Shown piece by piece: positions 1 to 5,576 of a stretch of 7,745 nt of DNA. The position numbers and the translations under genes were made by a program. Numbering within the stretch: the first letter of the stretch is position 1; every line of letters starts with the position of its first letter. The notes beneath the pieces are model-generated. The model had not been told where the DNA came from and did not search any database. It worked only from the letters and a program-made list of their open reading frames with translations. Source of the DNA: Candidatus Parcubacteria bacterium (GTDB lineage Bacteria > Patescibacteriota > Patescibacteriia > Patescibacteriales > UBA12075). The stretch lies in contig JAGLLI010000019.1 in the NCBI GenBank assembly GCA_023140595.1, positions 1 through 7,745 of the forward strand, given 5' to 3'.

Positions 1-430
1 GGTAGTAATCGCCATTATCGGTTTATTGTCAACCTTGGCTGTTGTTTCTTTAAGTAATGCCAGACAAAAAGCCCGAGATGCCAAAAGAATGTCTGATTTA
101 AAACAGATTTCAACTGCAATAGAGCTTTATTCATCTGATCAAGCTACCAGCGCTTATCCGACAAATGGCGCTGCTTGTGGAGCTGATATTATTAGTGTTG
201 CTGATACTGCCGCGATTGATAATCTTTGCGGTTCAGGAAATTCAATCACAGATGGCACTAATATTTATTTGCAATCAATCCCAGATGATCCAGGAACAAC
301 AACTTATCATTATGAAGGAGATGGCGACAACTATTGTATTTCCGCCGCTTTAGAGGGTGCTGCTTTTTTTGTCTGCCTTAATGGTTCCTGTTATGAAAGA
401 GCTGGTGACTGCACAGAAGCTGGCATTTAA
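1..430 (+). CDS. Type IV pilin (major-pilin-like), 5' end cut off by the window
   Basis: Structural subunit of a type IV pilus. The frame is open from the first base (full codons from position 2) and begins inside the hydrophobic N-terminal helix (VVIAIIGLL...), so the start codon, leader and Glu+5 lie upstream. The helix continues into SNARQKARDAKRMSDLKQI and then AIELY, the amphipathic alpha-1 sequence typical of CPR and Gram-positive-like pilins. The C-terminal part is a small globular domain with several Cys; the last four are spaced so that they could form disulfides of a D-region type, which is inferred. There are 142 codons before the TAA. A strong terminator follows within 25 nt, so this is the last gene of its transcript. 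Being followed at once by a terminator and lying near pilD and minor pilins suggests a main pilin, but a minor pilin cannot be excluded. Confidence 0.93.
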   Translation, partial: VVIAIIGLLSTLAVVSLSNARQKARDAKRMSDLKQISTAIELYSSDQATSAYPTNGAACGADIISVADTAAIDNLCGSGNSITDGTNIYLQSIPDDPGTTTYHYEGDGDNYCISAALEGAAFFVCLNGSCYERAGDCTEAGI

Positions 431-452
431 TTTTATTTTTGTAAAATATTTC

Positions 453-481
453 AAAAAACCGCTTTTCATTAGCGGTTTTTT
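453..481 (+). terminator. Intrinsic terminator after the pilin gene
   Basis: A perfect 11-bp stem (aaaaaaccgct, 453-463, pairing with 471-481) encloses a 7-nt loop (tttcatt) and ends in six T. It begins 22 nt after the pilin stop. The A-tract on the 5' side mirrors the T-tract, so it could also work on the opposite strand, although no convergent gene is present. Confidence 0.9.
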
Positions 482-512
482 GGTATTTGTATTAAAATAT
501 AAATATTAATTT

Positions 513-540
513 TTGTATTTTAAGTAAAATATGATATAAT
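513..540 (+). promoter_or_regulatory. Probable sigma-70-type extended -10 promoter for the 569-1827 gene pair
   Basis: A perfect -10 (TATAAT, 535-540) is preceded by TGA at 532-534, giving the extended -10 form TGn-TATAAT. The upstream TTGTAT (513-518) is a poor -35 with a 16-nt spacer, as is usual when the extended -10 compensates. Transcription would begin near 547, leaving about 20 nt of leader before the ATG at 569. It lies just after the terminator of the preceding pilin gene, where a new transcription unit is expected. In AT-rich DNA single -10 matches occur by chance; position and the TG extension raise the odds. Confidence 0.55.
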
Positions 541-568
541 AATATTAGTTAAACTAAAATAATCATTT

Positions 569-1255
569 ATGAGTTTATTTAAAAATATTAAAATCAAGCA
601 GCTAAAATTATCATTGTTATTAATTTCTGTTTTTGTTTTATTTATAAGTTCTATTTTTATTTTTTTTCCTTTTTCATGGCAACAAATTGCACTGGCTTTG
701 ACCGGCAATTATAATAAAAATTTAGGCGACTCTTTGGATGCGACAGACTGGAATAATTTGGATGATGATTTTGTGGCAAAAAGCGGGGATACCATGCAAG
801 GGATTTTAAATATGGGAGGCAAAAATATTACAAATTTAGCTGACCCTGTTAATAACGGAGACGCGGTGAATAAGGATACTTTAGATTCCGCTATCACAAG
901 TATTATTCTTGATAGCGCTGATATTAAAGATTTAAACGGGTCGTTAAAAGTTTTTTGCGGTCGCACCGCACCTGGAGCCACTAATTGGATAAATAATGTT
1001 TCATGGTATGTTGACATAGATATTTCGGCGGCTAATTTTACTGAAGGTTCAATGCCGTATATTTTTACCAGTCTTGGCGGTCTGGATAAACATTGGTTTA
1101 GCGGCGGAGTTGGCAATATTTCCTCTGTTAATACAGGAACTCTTAATAATTTGGATGACGTTTTTAGAGTTCACGTTTTTGATTTTAACGGTATAAGTTT
1201 TGCTACCATGCTTACCTTGAATTGGTATATAAATTGGTGTGCGCTTGGAATATAA
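569..1255 (+). CDS. Membrane-anchored surface protein with phage tail-fibre-like motif
   Basis: A 228-residue protein of unknown function. Residues 1-11 are basic and 12-34 form one hydrophobic segment, so it is probably exported and anchored by an uncleaved or cleavable N-terminal helix. Residues 66-108 (DDDFVAKSGDTMQGILNMGG, then KNITNLADP and DAVNKDTLD) match the pattern seen in phage tail fibres and collar-type adhesins: SGDTM-G-L-MGG-ITNLADP-DAVNK. The remaining 100 residues look like a beta-rich globular domain ending in NWYINWCALG, similar in style to C-terminal receptor-binding lobes, though no family is assigned. An extended -10 promoter lies upstream, no Shine-Dalgarno is visible, and the next gene starts 17 nt downstream, suggesting one operon. 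Placement between pilin genes suggests a surface or pilus-associated adhesin, which is inference. Confidence 0.8.
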   Translation: MSLFKNIKIKQLKLSLLLISVFVLFISSIFIFFPFSWQQIALALTGNYNKNLGDSLDATDWNNLDDDFVAKSGDTMQGILNMGGKNITNLADPVNNGDAVNKDTLDSAITSIILDSADIKDLNGSLKVFCGRTAPGATNWINNVSWYVDIDISAANFTEGSMPYIFTSLGGLDKHWFSGGVGNISSVNTGTLNNLDDVFRVHVFDFNGISFATMLTLNWYINWCALGI

Positions 1256-1272
1256 CCTAAAATTTTAAGCAT

Positions 1273-1827
1273 ATGAATTATAAAAAAACATTTTTATATT
1301 TAATAATTTTTTTATTGGCTTTCGCGCTGGGCGGAATAGCCGGAGGTTTTTTTGTTAAAAATAAAATAAATATAGAAAAACAAAATATTTATTCAAATTG
1401 CTGGGATGATGCCAGAAAAGAATTAATCGGAGTTTGCAGGCCGCCTACAAGTATAAACGAAAACGCGTTAATTACTAATTTTTATGGAAAGTTAATAAGT
1501 GTTAACATGGAAGAAAGGCAAATAATTATTGACCCGGCGCCTTTAGGCGATGGTGAAGATAATATTTTAGAATTAATTTTGCAAATAACTGATAGCGCAA
1601 AAATTGAACAAATAGTTAAAAAAGATGATGCTCAGTATCAAAAAGAATTGGAAGAATATAATATAAATTATGAAAAAGATGAAAGTTTGGTTTACCCGAT
1701 GAAGTTTGTTTATAAGCAGGTTGATTTTGTTGCTTTTCAAACAGGACAAATAGTTACAATTACAAGCAGAGAAGATGTTAGAAACAAAAAACAAGTTGAA
1801 GCTGTAAAGATTGTGATAAATTATTAA
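1273..1827 (+). CDS. Small single-pass membrane protein, beta-rich extracytoplasmic domain
   Basis: A 184-residue protein that I do not recognise by name. Residues 1-6 are basic, 7-28 are a hydrophobic Gly-rich segment (LGGIAGGFF), and the rest should lie outside the membrane. The outer part begins with two Cys (43 and 55), then alternates beta-like stretches (GKLISVN, RQIIID, ILQITDSAKI) with a charged, probably helical insert (residues 115-140). It ends in a pattern (FVAFQTGQIVTI, then VEAVKIVI) that resembles small OB-like beta-barrel domains such as DUF5666; that similarity is an impression. It probably shares the transcript of the tail-fibre-like gene 17 nt upstream and is closed by the terminator at 1849-1879. 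A role in surface or pilus assembly is inferred only from position. Confidence 0.75.
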   Translation: MNYKKTFLYLIIFLLAFALGGIAGGFFVKNKINIEKQNIYSNCWDDARKELIGVCRPPTSINENALITNFYGKLISVNMEERQIIIDPAPLGDGEDNILELILQITDSAKIEQIVKKDDAQYQKELEEYNINYEKDESLVYPMKFVYKQVDFVAFQTGQIVTITSREDVRNKKQVEAVKIVINY

Positions 1828-1848
1828 AATGGTTTATAGGATATTTTT

Positions 1849-1879
1849 AAAAACCGTCTATTCTGAATTGGCGGTTTTT
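1849..1879 (+). terminator. Intrinsic terminator after the 569-1827 gene pair
   Basis: An 8-bp perfect stem (aaaaaccg, 1849-1856, with 1872-1879) extends to 10 bp through one G-U and one C-G pair. The loop may fold further with one mismatch. T-runs follow at 1875-1879 and 1882-1889. It begins 21 nt after the stop codon. Its 3' arm overlaps the possible -35 of the next promoter. Confidence 0.8.
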
Positions 1880-1897
1880 GGTTTTTTTTGCTATAAT
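1868..1897 (+). promoter_or_regulatory. Probable extended -10 promoter for the pilin-like/pilD genes
   Basis: A perfect TATAAT (1892-1897) is preceded by TGC (1889-1891), the same TGn-TATAAT arrangement as the promoter at 513-540. A TTGGCG at 1868-1873 could act as a weak -35 with an 18-nt spacer and lies inside the 3' arm of the preceding terminator. Transcription would begin near 1904, about 20 nt before the ATG at 1924. This matches the spacing of the other promoter. Confidence 0.55.
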
Positions 1898-1923
1898 ATT
1901 ATAAGGATTATCAATAATTTTTT

Positions 1924-2379
1924 ATGAAAGAAGCCATAAGCCAAGAGAAGAAAAATAAAATTTTAATGTACTCAGGCGGAGGGTTGATTTTTGTTTTGTT
2001 GTTAACTTTAACTTTTTTGGGGCTGTCTGTTGTTAAAAAGCAGTCGCGGGATATTATCAGAATGTCGGCGGTAAGCGGTTTTCAGTCTGATTTGTTTTTA
2101 TTTTATAAAGATCGCAATAAATTTCCTGAAAGAATATTGCTTAGAAAAGAAGTGAAAAAAAAAGAAGAGTGTTTTAACGGTTTGTGTATTGATAATTATC
2201 CTGTTGACCCTTTGAGCCAAGAAAGATATTTATATATTCCCTGTTACGACGGCGAGAGCGAAAATTGCGAGGCCGGCGCGATTGATGCCAAAGGCTATAT
2301 TATAAAATATCGCTTGGAAAGCAATACTTTCGGCTTAAAATCGGGAGTTTATAATGCCACGCCGTATAAAATATATTAG
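1924..2379 (+). CDS. Pilin-like protein lacking a prepilin cleavage motif
   Basis: A 151-residue protein. Residues 1-13 are charged, 14-36 are a hydrophobic helix (starting MYSGGGLIFVLLL), and then an amphipathic stretch follows: RDIIRMSAVSGFQSDLFLFY, residues 42-61. That stretch parallels the alpha-1 helix of the first pilin in this window (RDAKRMSDLKQI, then AIELY). Next come KFPER, a Cys pair (83, 88), NYPVDP and a YIIKYRLES beta segment, the order seen in CPR pilins. Unlike them it has no Gly before an FTLIE-type motif and no Glu+5, so PilD would not be expected to process it. It is placed 2 nt before pilD, strongly implying a shared transcript. It may be a diverged minor pilin or a membrane-bound assembly factor. 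Start chosen at the only suitable ATG; AAGGA lies 16 nt upstream, too far for a normal ribosome site. Confidence 0.72.
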   Translation: MKEAISQEKKNKILMYSGGGLIFVLLLTLTFLGLSVVKKQSRDIIRMSAVSGFQSDLFLFYKDRNKFPERILLRKEVKKKEECFNGLCIDNYPVDPLSQERYLYIPCYDGESENCEAGAIDAKGYIIKYRLESNTFGLKSGVYNATPYKIY

Positions 2380-2381
2380 TT

Positions 2382-3200
2382 ATGTTTTATTTTATTTTAT
2401 TTTTAATCTTTATTTTCGGAGCAATAATCGGCTCTTTTTTGAATTGTCTTGTTTGGCGCTTGCATGAAAAAAAGACGATTCTAGGCCGTTCAATGTGCTT
2501 ACATTGCCACAAACAAATAGCTTGGTATGACAATATTCCTATTTTGAGTTTTGTAATTTTAAAAGGAAAGTGCCGGCACTGCGACAAAAGAATTTCTTGG
2601 CAATATCCGGCAGTGGAAATTATAACTGGGGCTTTGTTTGCTATTGCGTTTTTGGTAAATTTTGAATTTTCAATTTTGAATTTCCAAATAATTTTAAATT
2701 TTTCAATTTCTAAACTTTTAACTTTTAACTTTTTACTTTCAACTATACGGGATTGGTTTATCATCTCAATAATGATAATAATTTTTATCTATGATTTGCG
2801 CTGGTATTTGATACTTGATATTATTACTCTTCCGGCCTGCGCAGTTGTTTTTGTTCTTAATTTATCGCTTGGATTTAATTGGCAAAATCTCTTAATTTCT
2901 GGTATAATAGGAGGTAGTTTCTTTTTATTACAGTTTGTAATTTCCCGCGGAAAGTGGATTGGCGGAGGCGATATTCGTCTTGGGTTTTTAATGGGTTTGG
3001 CGCTTGGCTGGCCAATGATTTTAACAGCTTTGTATATCACTTATATCTCAGGATCAATTATCGGAATTTATTTATTAATATTCAAAAAAAAGGAATTAAG
3101 CAGCAAAATTCCCTTTGGCGTGTTTTTGTCAACGGCAACCGTTATTTCACTATTTTGGGGGGAGGAGTTAGTGTCTTGGTATTGGAGTTTGTTTATCTAA
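2382..3200 (+). CDS. pilD: Prepilin peptidase / N-methyltransferase (type IV leader peptidase)
   Basis: Integral membrane aspartic protease that cuts the leader after Gly in prepilins and, in two-domain members, methylates the new N-terminal residue. The N-terminal domain has GSFLNCLVWRL (residues 17-27) and the four zinc-type Cys as CLHC (39-42) and CRHC (64-67), with the usual NIPILS and WQYPAVE motifs between and after. The peptidase domain has the two catalytic Asp in IYDLRW (Asp138) and the conserved GGGDIRLG (Asp197), and multiple hydrophobic segments. Its 272 residues are near or slightly above family length. Residues about 94-121 are encoded by a 7-nt-period AT-rich repeat block, an apparent in-frame insertion in a loop between the zinc domain and the peptidase core. 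It lies 2 nt after the atypical pilin gene. Its substrates are probably the pilins encoded on either side. Confidence 0.95.
   Translation: MFYFILFLIFIFGAIIGSFLNCLVWRLHEKKTILGRSMCLHCHKQIAWYDNIPILSFVILKGKCRHCDKRISWQYPAVEIITGALFAIAFLVNFEFSILNFQIILNFSISKLLTFNFLLSTIRDWFIISIMIIIFIYDLRWYLILDIITLPACAVVFVLNLSLGFNWQNLLISGIIGGSFFLLQFVISRGKWIGGGDIRLGFLMGLALGWPMILTALYITYISGSIIGIYLLIFKKKELSSKIPFGVFLSTATVISLFWGEELVSWYWSLFI
2661..2742 (+). repeat. AT-rich 7-nt-period repeat block inside pilD
   Basis: From 2661 the sequence reads as degenerate heptamers: tttgaat, tttcaat, tttgaat, ttccaaa, a 3-nt slip, ttttaaa, a 2-nt slip, tttcaat, ttctaaa, then cttttaa twice, cttttta and ctttcaa. The frame of pilD stays open. 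The block encodes Phe/Leu/Ile/Asn-rich residues that interrupt the expected order of the PilD family. It looks like a simple-sequence element of the kind scattered in some CPR genomes. Confidence 0.75.
2879..2908 (+). promoter_or_regulatory. Promoter-like sequence inside pilD (uncertain)
   Basis: TTGGCA (2879-2884, five of six bases of the -35 consensus) lies 18 nt before TATAAT (2903-2908), which also has an upstream TG at 2900-2901. This is the best two-box match in the window. It lies within the coding sequence and 356 nt before the next start at 3264. It may supply separate expression of the GW-repeat gene, or be a chance result of the encoded protein sequence. Confidence 0.25.
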
Positions 3201-3204
3201 GATG

Positions 3205-3245
3205 ATGCTAATCTGCCAATAAATGCTAATCCGCGAATTGCGAAT
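3205..3245 (+). repeat. Short direct repeats between pilD and the GW-repeat gene
   Basis: atgctaatc occurs at 3205-3213 and 3223-3231, 18 nt apart, followed by gcgaat at 3233-3238 and 3240-3245, 7 nt apart. They fill most of the 63-nt gap. They look like a fragment of an interspersed repeat rather than a promoter. Confidence 0.5.
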
Positions 3246-3263
3246 GTAGTTGTGAGTTTTATT

Positions 3264-4835
3264 ATGAATTTTTTAAAAACAAAAAAATTATTAATTTCTA
3301 TCACGGTACTTGCGATTTTTGCCTCAGCTGTAAGTTTTTTTATTTTTAAGTTTAATAAAGGCGCTAATATTGTTTGCGCCGGAGTCGGTGAAAATGTTAG
3401 CGGCTGGGCATGGAATTCCAATGTTGGGTGGGTTAGTTTTAATACTATTGATTGCGATACTAACGGAAACAGCGCTTATGATGCAGGAGACACGGGTTCG
3501 GCAGGATGCCCGGCAGTTGGCACGCTTTTTCATGATTACGGCGTAAATATTGATTTGGCTACGGGAAATTTTTCAGGATACGCATGGAATTCCAATGTTG
3601 GGTGGATTAGTTTTAATCGCTGTGGAACGGATAATAATTGCGGAACTAGCGATGGTGATACAAGTAATCCTCCGTCTAACGATCCCGGAGTCGGAGCCGG
3701 ACCGATTGCGAAGCTGGTTGGCGCGAATATTATCGGCTGGGCAAAAATTTTATCAATTGGCGATAGCGGCTGGATAAGGTTTGACCATGGACAAGCCGGT
3801 TTTGAGGCAACTGCCGATGCCTCTGTTAATGGATTGAAAGGCTGGGCATGGAATGGAAACGCGGATGGCACCGGCATTGGGTGGACAAGCTTTAACTGCG
3901 GAAATTATTCTTCTTGTGTAGGAGGCGCTGATGCTGGAGAAGTCTGCGCTGTAAACGCGGATTGTGCAAACAATAATTGCGGCGACACATGCTTAGTTTC
4001 AAATTATCAAGTAAGAGTGCCATTAAATAATTTACCGACTCTTAGCTTTTTAAGCGCGCCGAATTGGTGGAGAGCAGATGCTTGCGCTGGAAATGCCAGA
4101 CAAGCTGAGCTTAAATGGACTTTTAATGATGCTGATGGCGATACTTTGAAATCTTATCAATTAAAAGTATATGAATCAGGCGGTCCGCTTATATTTAATT
4201 CAGGGCAATGTGAAAACGGGGTATGCGTTAGTGATTGCACGGGCGGCGTAACTGGTTTGCCTCTTGGCGGGGCATGTGATGTTGATTGTACCGGATATGT
4301 AGATACTAACATATGCGCTTATACTATTTATCAAGATACCGGATCCGGATTGGGCTATGGAACACATTATGAATGGGAAGTTCAAGTATGGGATAGCCAG
4401 GGCGGTCTTTCTGGCATGGTTTCTTATAATAACAATACAGGAGCTGATACAGACGGAGACCCCGATGTAAACAGTTCAACTTTTACAACTTTTGTAAGCG
4501 AATTTCCAAATCCTGATCATTTTATTTGGACACCGAACAGTTTTAGCGCTGAAGAGGATGTCCTGTTTGAAAGCATGGACAGGGCCAAGTATTATACCGG
4601 TAATGTTGAACATGATTGCGATGAGAGCAATTGTTCGTGGGACTGGACGGATGTTGATAATAATATAGAGCCTATTGTAGACGCTTCATCAACTATTATG
4701 ATTTTTTCAGCATACGGCATCCCAAGCAAAGTAGAATTAAAAGTAACTGACACGACTACATCATATTCATGTTCCAGCACCACTGACGCTTTTATAATAA
4801 AGCAAAAGCTTCCGTCTTGGATTGAGGCTAAATAA
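3264..4835 (+). CDS. Cys-rich surface protein with GW-type repeats, fibronectin-like and PKD-like regions
   Basis: A 523-residue protein, probably exported, of unknown function. Residues 1-8 are basic and 9-29 hydrophobic, forming a signal peptide or anchor. Four repeats follow, each built on a Gly-Trp/Tyr pair and a later GW-x-x-F: residues 47-60 (GWAWNSNVGWVSFN), 105-118, 158-173 and 193-211. Residues 218-243 form a Cys cluster (CVGGADAGEVC, then DC and C). Residues 258-412 resemble a fibronectin-III-like domain (LKWTFNDADGDTLKSYQLKV and YEWEVQVWDSQG), with a Cys-rich insert around 316-351. Residues 413-512 are PKD-like. There are 21 Cys in total, which suggests disulfides outside the cell. 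The C-terminus is LPSWIEAK with no sorting signal. A GTG at 3252 is an alternative start, but ATG at 3264 puts the basic residues next to the hydrophobic segment. Adhesion is inferred. Confidence 0.85.
   Translation: MNFLKTKKLLISITVLAIFASAVSFFIFKFNKGANIVCAGVGENVSGWAWNSNVGWVSFNTIDCDTNGNSAYDAGDTGSAGCPAVGTLFHDYGVNIDLATGNFSGYAWNSNVGWISFNRCGTDNNCGTSDGDTSNPPSNDPGVGAGPIAKLVGANIIGWAKILSIGDSGWIRFDHGQAGFEATADASVNGLKGWAWNGNADGTGIGWTSFNCGNYSSCVGGADAGEVCAVNADCANNNCGDTCLVSNYQVRVPLNNLPTLSFLSAPNWWRADACAGNARQAELKWTFNDADGDTLKSYQLKVYESGGPLIFNSGQCENGVCVSDCTGGVTGLPLGGACDVDCTGYVDTNICAYTIYQDTGSGLGYGTHYEWEVQVWDSQGGLSGMVSYNNNTGADTDGDPDVNSSTFTTFVSEFPNPDHFIWTPNSFSAEEDVLFESMDRAKYYTGNVEHDCDESNCSWDWTDVDNNIEPIVDASSTIMIFSAYGIPSKVELKVTDTTTSYSCSSTTDAFIIKQKLPSWIEAK
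3408..3443 (+). repeat. GW repeat unit, DNA copy 1
   Basis: A 36-nt segment encoding AWNSNVGWVSFN. It matches 3582-3617 at 35 of 36 positions (G versus A at the Val/Ile codon), with the two copies 174 nt (58 codons) apart. Flanking sequence between the copies is not similar, and the identity includes silent positions. Confidence 0.92.
3582..3617 (+). repeat. GW repeat unit, DNA copy 2
   Basis: Second copy of the 36-nt segment at 3408-3443, encoding AWNSNVGWISFN, with a single base change. The other two GW repeats of the protein (near 3735 and 3840) are much less alike at the DNA level. Confidence 0.92.
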
Positions 4836-4867
4836 TATTTTATAAAGTGGAAATAATTTTTAAAAAG

Positions 4868-4916
4868 AAAAATCACAGTAGGAACAGGGCATTGCCCTGT
4901 TCCTACTGTGATTTTT
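4868..4916. repeat. Long perfect palindrome, REP/MITE-like, probable bidirectional terminator
   Basis: Two perfect 23-nt arms (4868-4890 and 4894-4916) flank a 3-nt loop (att). The stem can extend three more pairs to 4865 and 4919 with one G-U. The core arm is cagtaggaacagggc. The A-tract before and the eight T after (4912-4919) make it a likely terminator on both strands. It lies 33 nt after the GW-repeat gene and 13 nt before the ATG of the first minor pilin gene. The length and base content (the GC-rich core stands out from AT-rich surroundings) fit a REP-like or MITE-like mobile repeat. Confidence 0.93.
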
Positions 4917-4928
4917 TTTAAAAAAGAA

Positions 4929-5546
4929 ATGCGAAAAATTTTCAGCCCAAGGCTGATTCGCCTTGTGCGGATAATTAAAAACAAACAAGGTTATACTTTA
5001 ATAGAATTAACCGTTAGCATGGCTGTAATTGTAATTCTTTCCTCTATCGCTTTGGTTAATTTTAGCGGTCATGACAGTAGAAATAAAGTTGATTTGGCGG
5101 CCTACAAACTTGCAAGCGATATACGCAAGGTGCAGAGTTATGCTTTAAGCTTAAAGGAGTTTGGCGGAGTTGTTCCAGCGGGCGGGTGGGGTATTAGAGT
5201 TAAGGAGGATGAAAGTAAATATATTATTTATGCTGATAAAGATGATAGTGAAAAATATCGCGCAGGAGAAGATGCGACTGCTGATAATGAAAGGCATGAA
5301 ACAATTGCCATAGCTGCAGATGGAATTATAATTAGCGAAGTTGATATTGGAGGAGCTACCAATAGGAATTATGGCTATATAAATCATATTCCGCCTAATC
5401 CGGAAATAAAAATAAATGGAGCAAATAATGAAAACAATGATGTTTTGCAAGTTCAAAATGTTAATTATATTGAAATAACTTTAAGCGGTAGCGGTTATTC
5501 CCGAAAAGTTAAAATAAATAAATTCGGTCTTGTGGATGTTGAATAA
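4929..5546 (+). CDS. Minor pilin, GspH/FimT type
   Basis: A prepilin-like protein of 205 residues. The leader KNKQG precedes the cleavage site and the mature sequence starts YTLIELTVSMAVIVIL, with Glu at +5 (residue 26). It then has the GspH/FimT helix (YKLASDIRKVQSYALS, residues 59-74) and a beta-rich C-terminal region (GWGIRV, YIIYAD, and a final VKINKFGLVDV). In known systems this class belongs to the minor pilin tip complex that starts fibre assembly. The chosen ATG gives a 21-residue leader. A GTG at 4908 would start inside the palindrome and add seven Phe/Lys-rich residues, which seems unlikely, and a GTG at 4965 would give a short leader. Residues 5-14 are encoded by a second small hairpin, so the leader may have been extended by a repeat. 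Only weak ribosome-site candidates are visible. Confidence 0.88.
   Translation: MRKIFSPRLIRLVRIIKNKQGYTLIELTVSMAVIVILSSIALVNFSGHDSRNKVDLAAYKLASDIRKVQSYALSLKEFGGVVPAGGWGIRVKEDESKYIIYADKDDSEKYRAGEDATADNERHETIAIAADGIIISEVDIGGATNRNYGYINHIPPNPEIKINGANNENNDVLQVQNVNYIEITLSGSGYSRKVKINKFGLVDVE
4948..4965. repeat. Short inverted repeat in the leader-coding part of the minor pilin gene
   Basis: caaggc (4948-4953) and gccttg (4960-4965) form a 6-bp stem with loop tgattc. It lies 32 nt after the large palindrome and encodes residues PRLIRLV of the leader. It could be a second REP-like unit or a hairpin affecting translation. Confidence 0.5.
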
Positions 5547-5576
5547 TTTTCACCCGTCAAGCGAGTACAAGTAATC

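Noticed and set aside
709..1116. 135-codon open frame on the minus strand opposite the tail-fibre-like gene
   Set aside because: It lies antisense inside a gene with good domain evidence, has no recognisable motifs, and no promoter or ribosome site supports it.
2661..2742. CRISPR-like or tandem repeat array
   Set aside because: Units are degenerate 7-mers with no spacers and lie within a coding frame.
3536..3877. 113-codon minus-strand Pro/Ala-rich open frame
   Set aside because: It mirrors the GW-repeat region; its composition follows from the opposite strand's Gly/Trp codons.
4817..4846. Possible promoter TTGGAT-N18-TATAAA before the minor pilin operon
   Set aside because: The match is weak, it overlaps the end of the GW-repeat gene, and its transcript would run straight into the long hairpin at 4868-4916.
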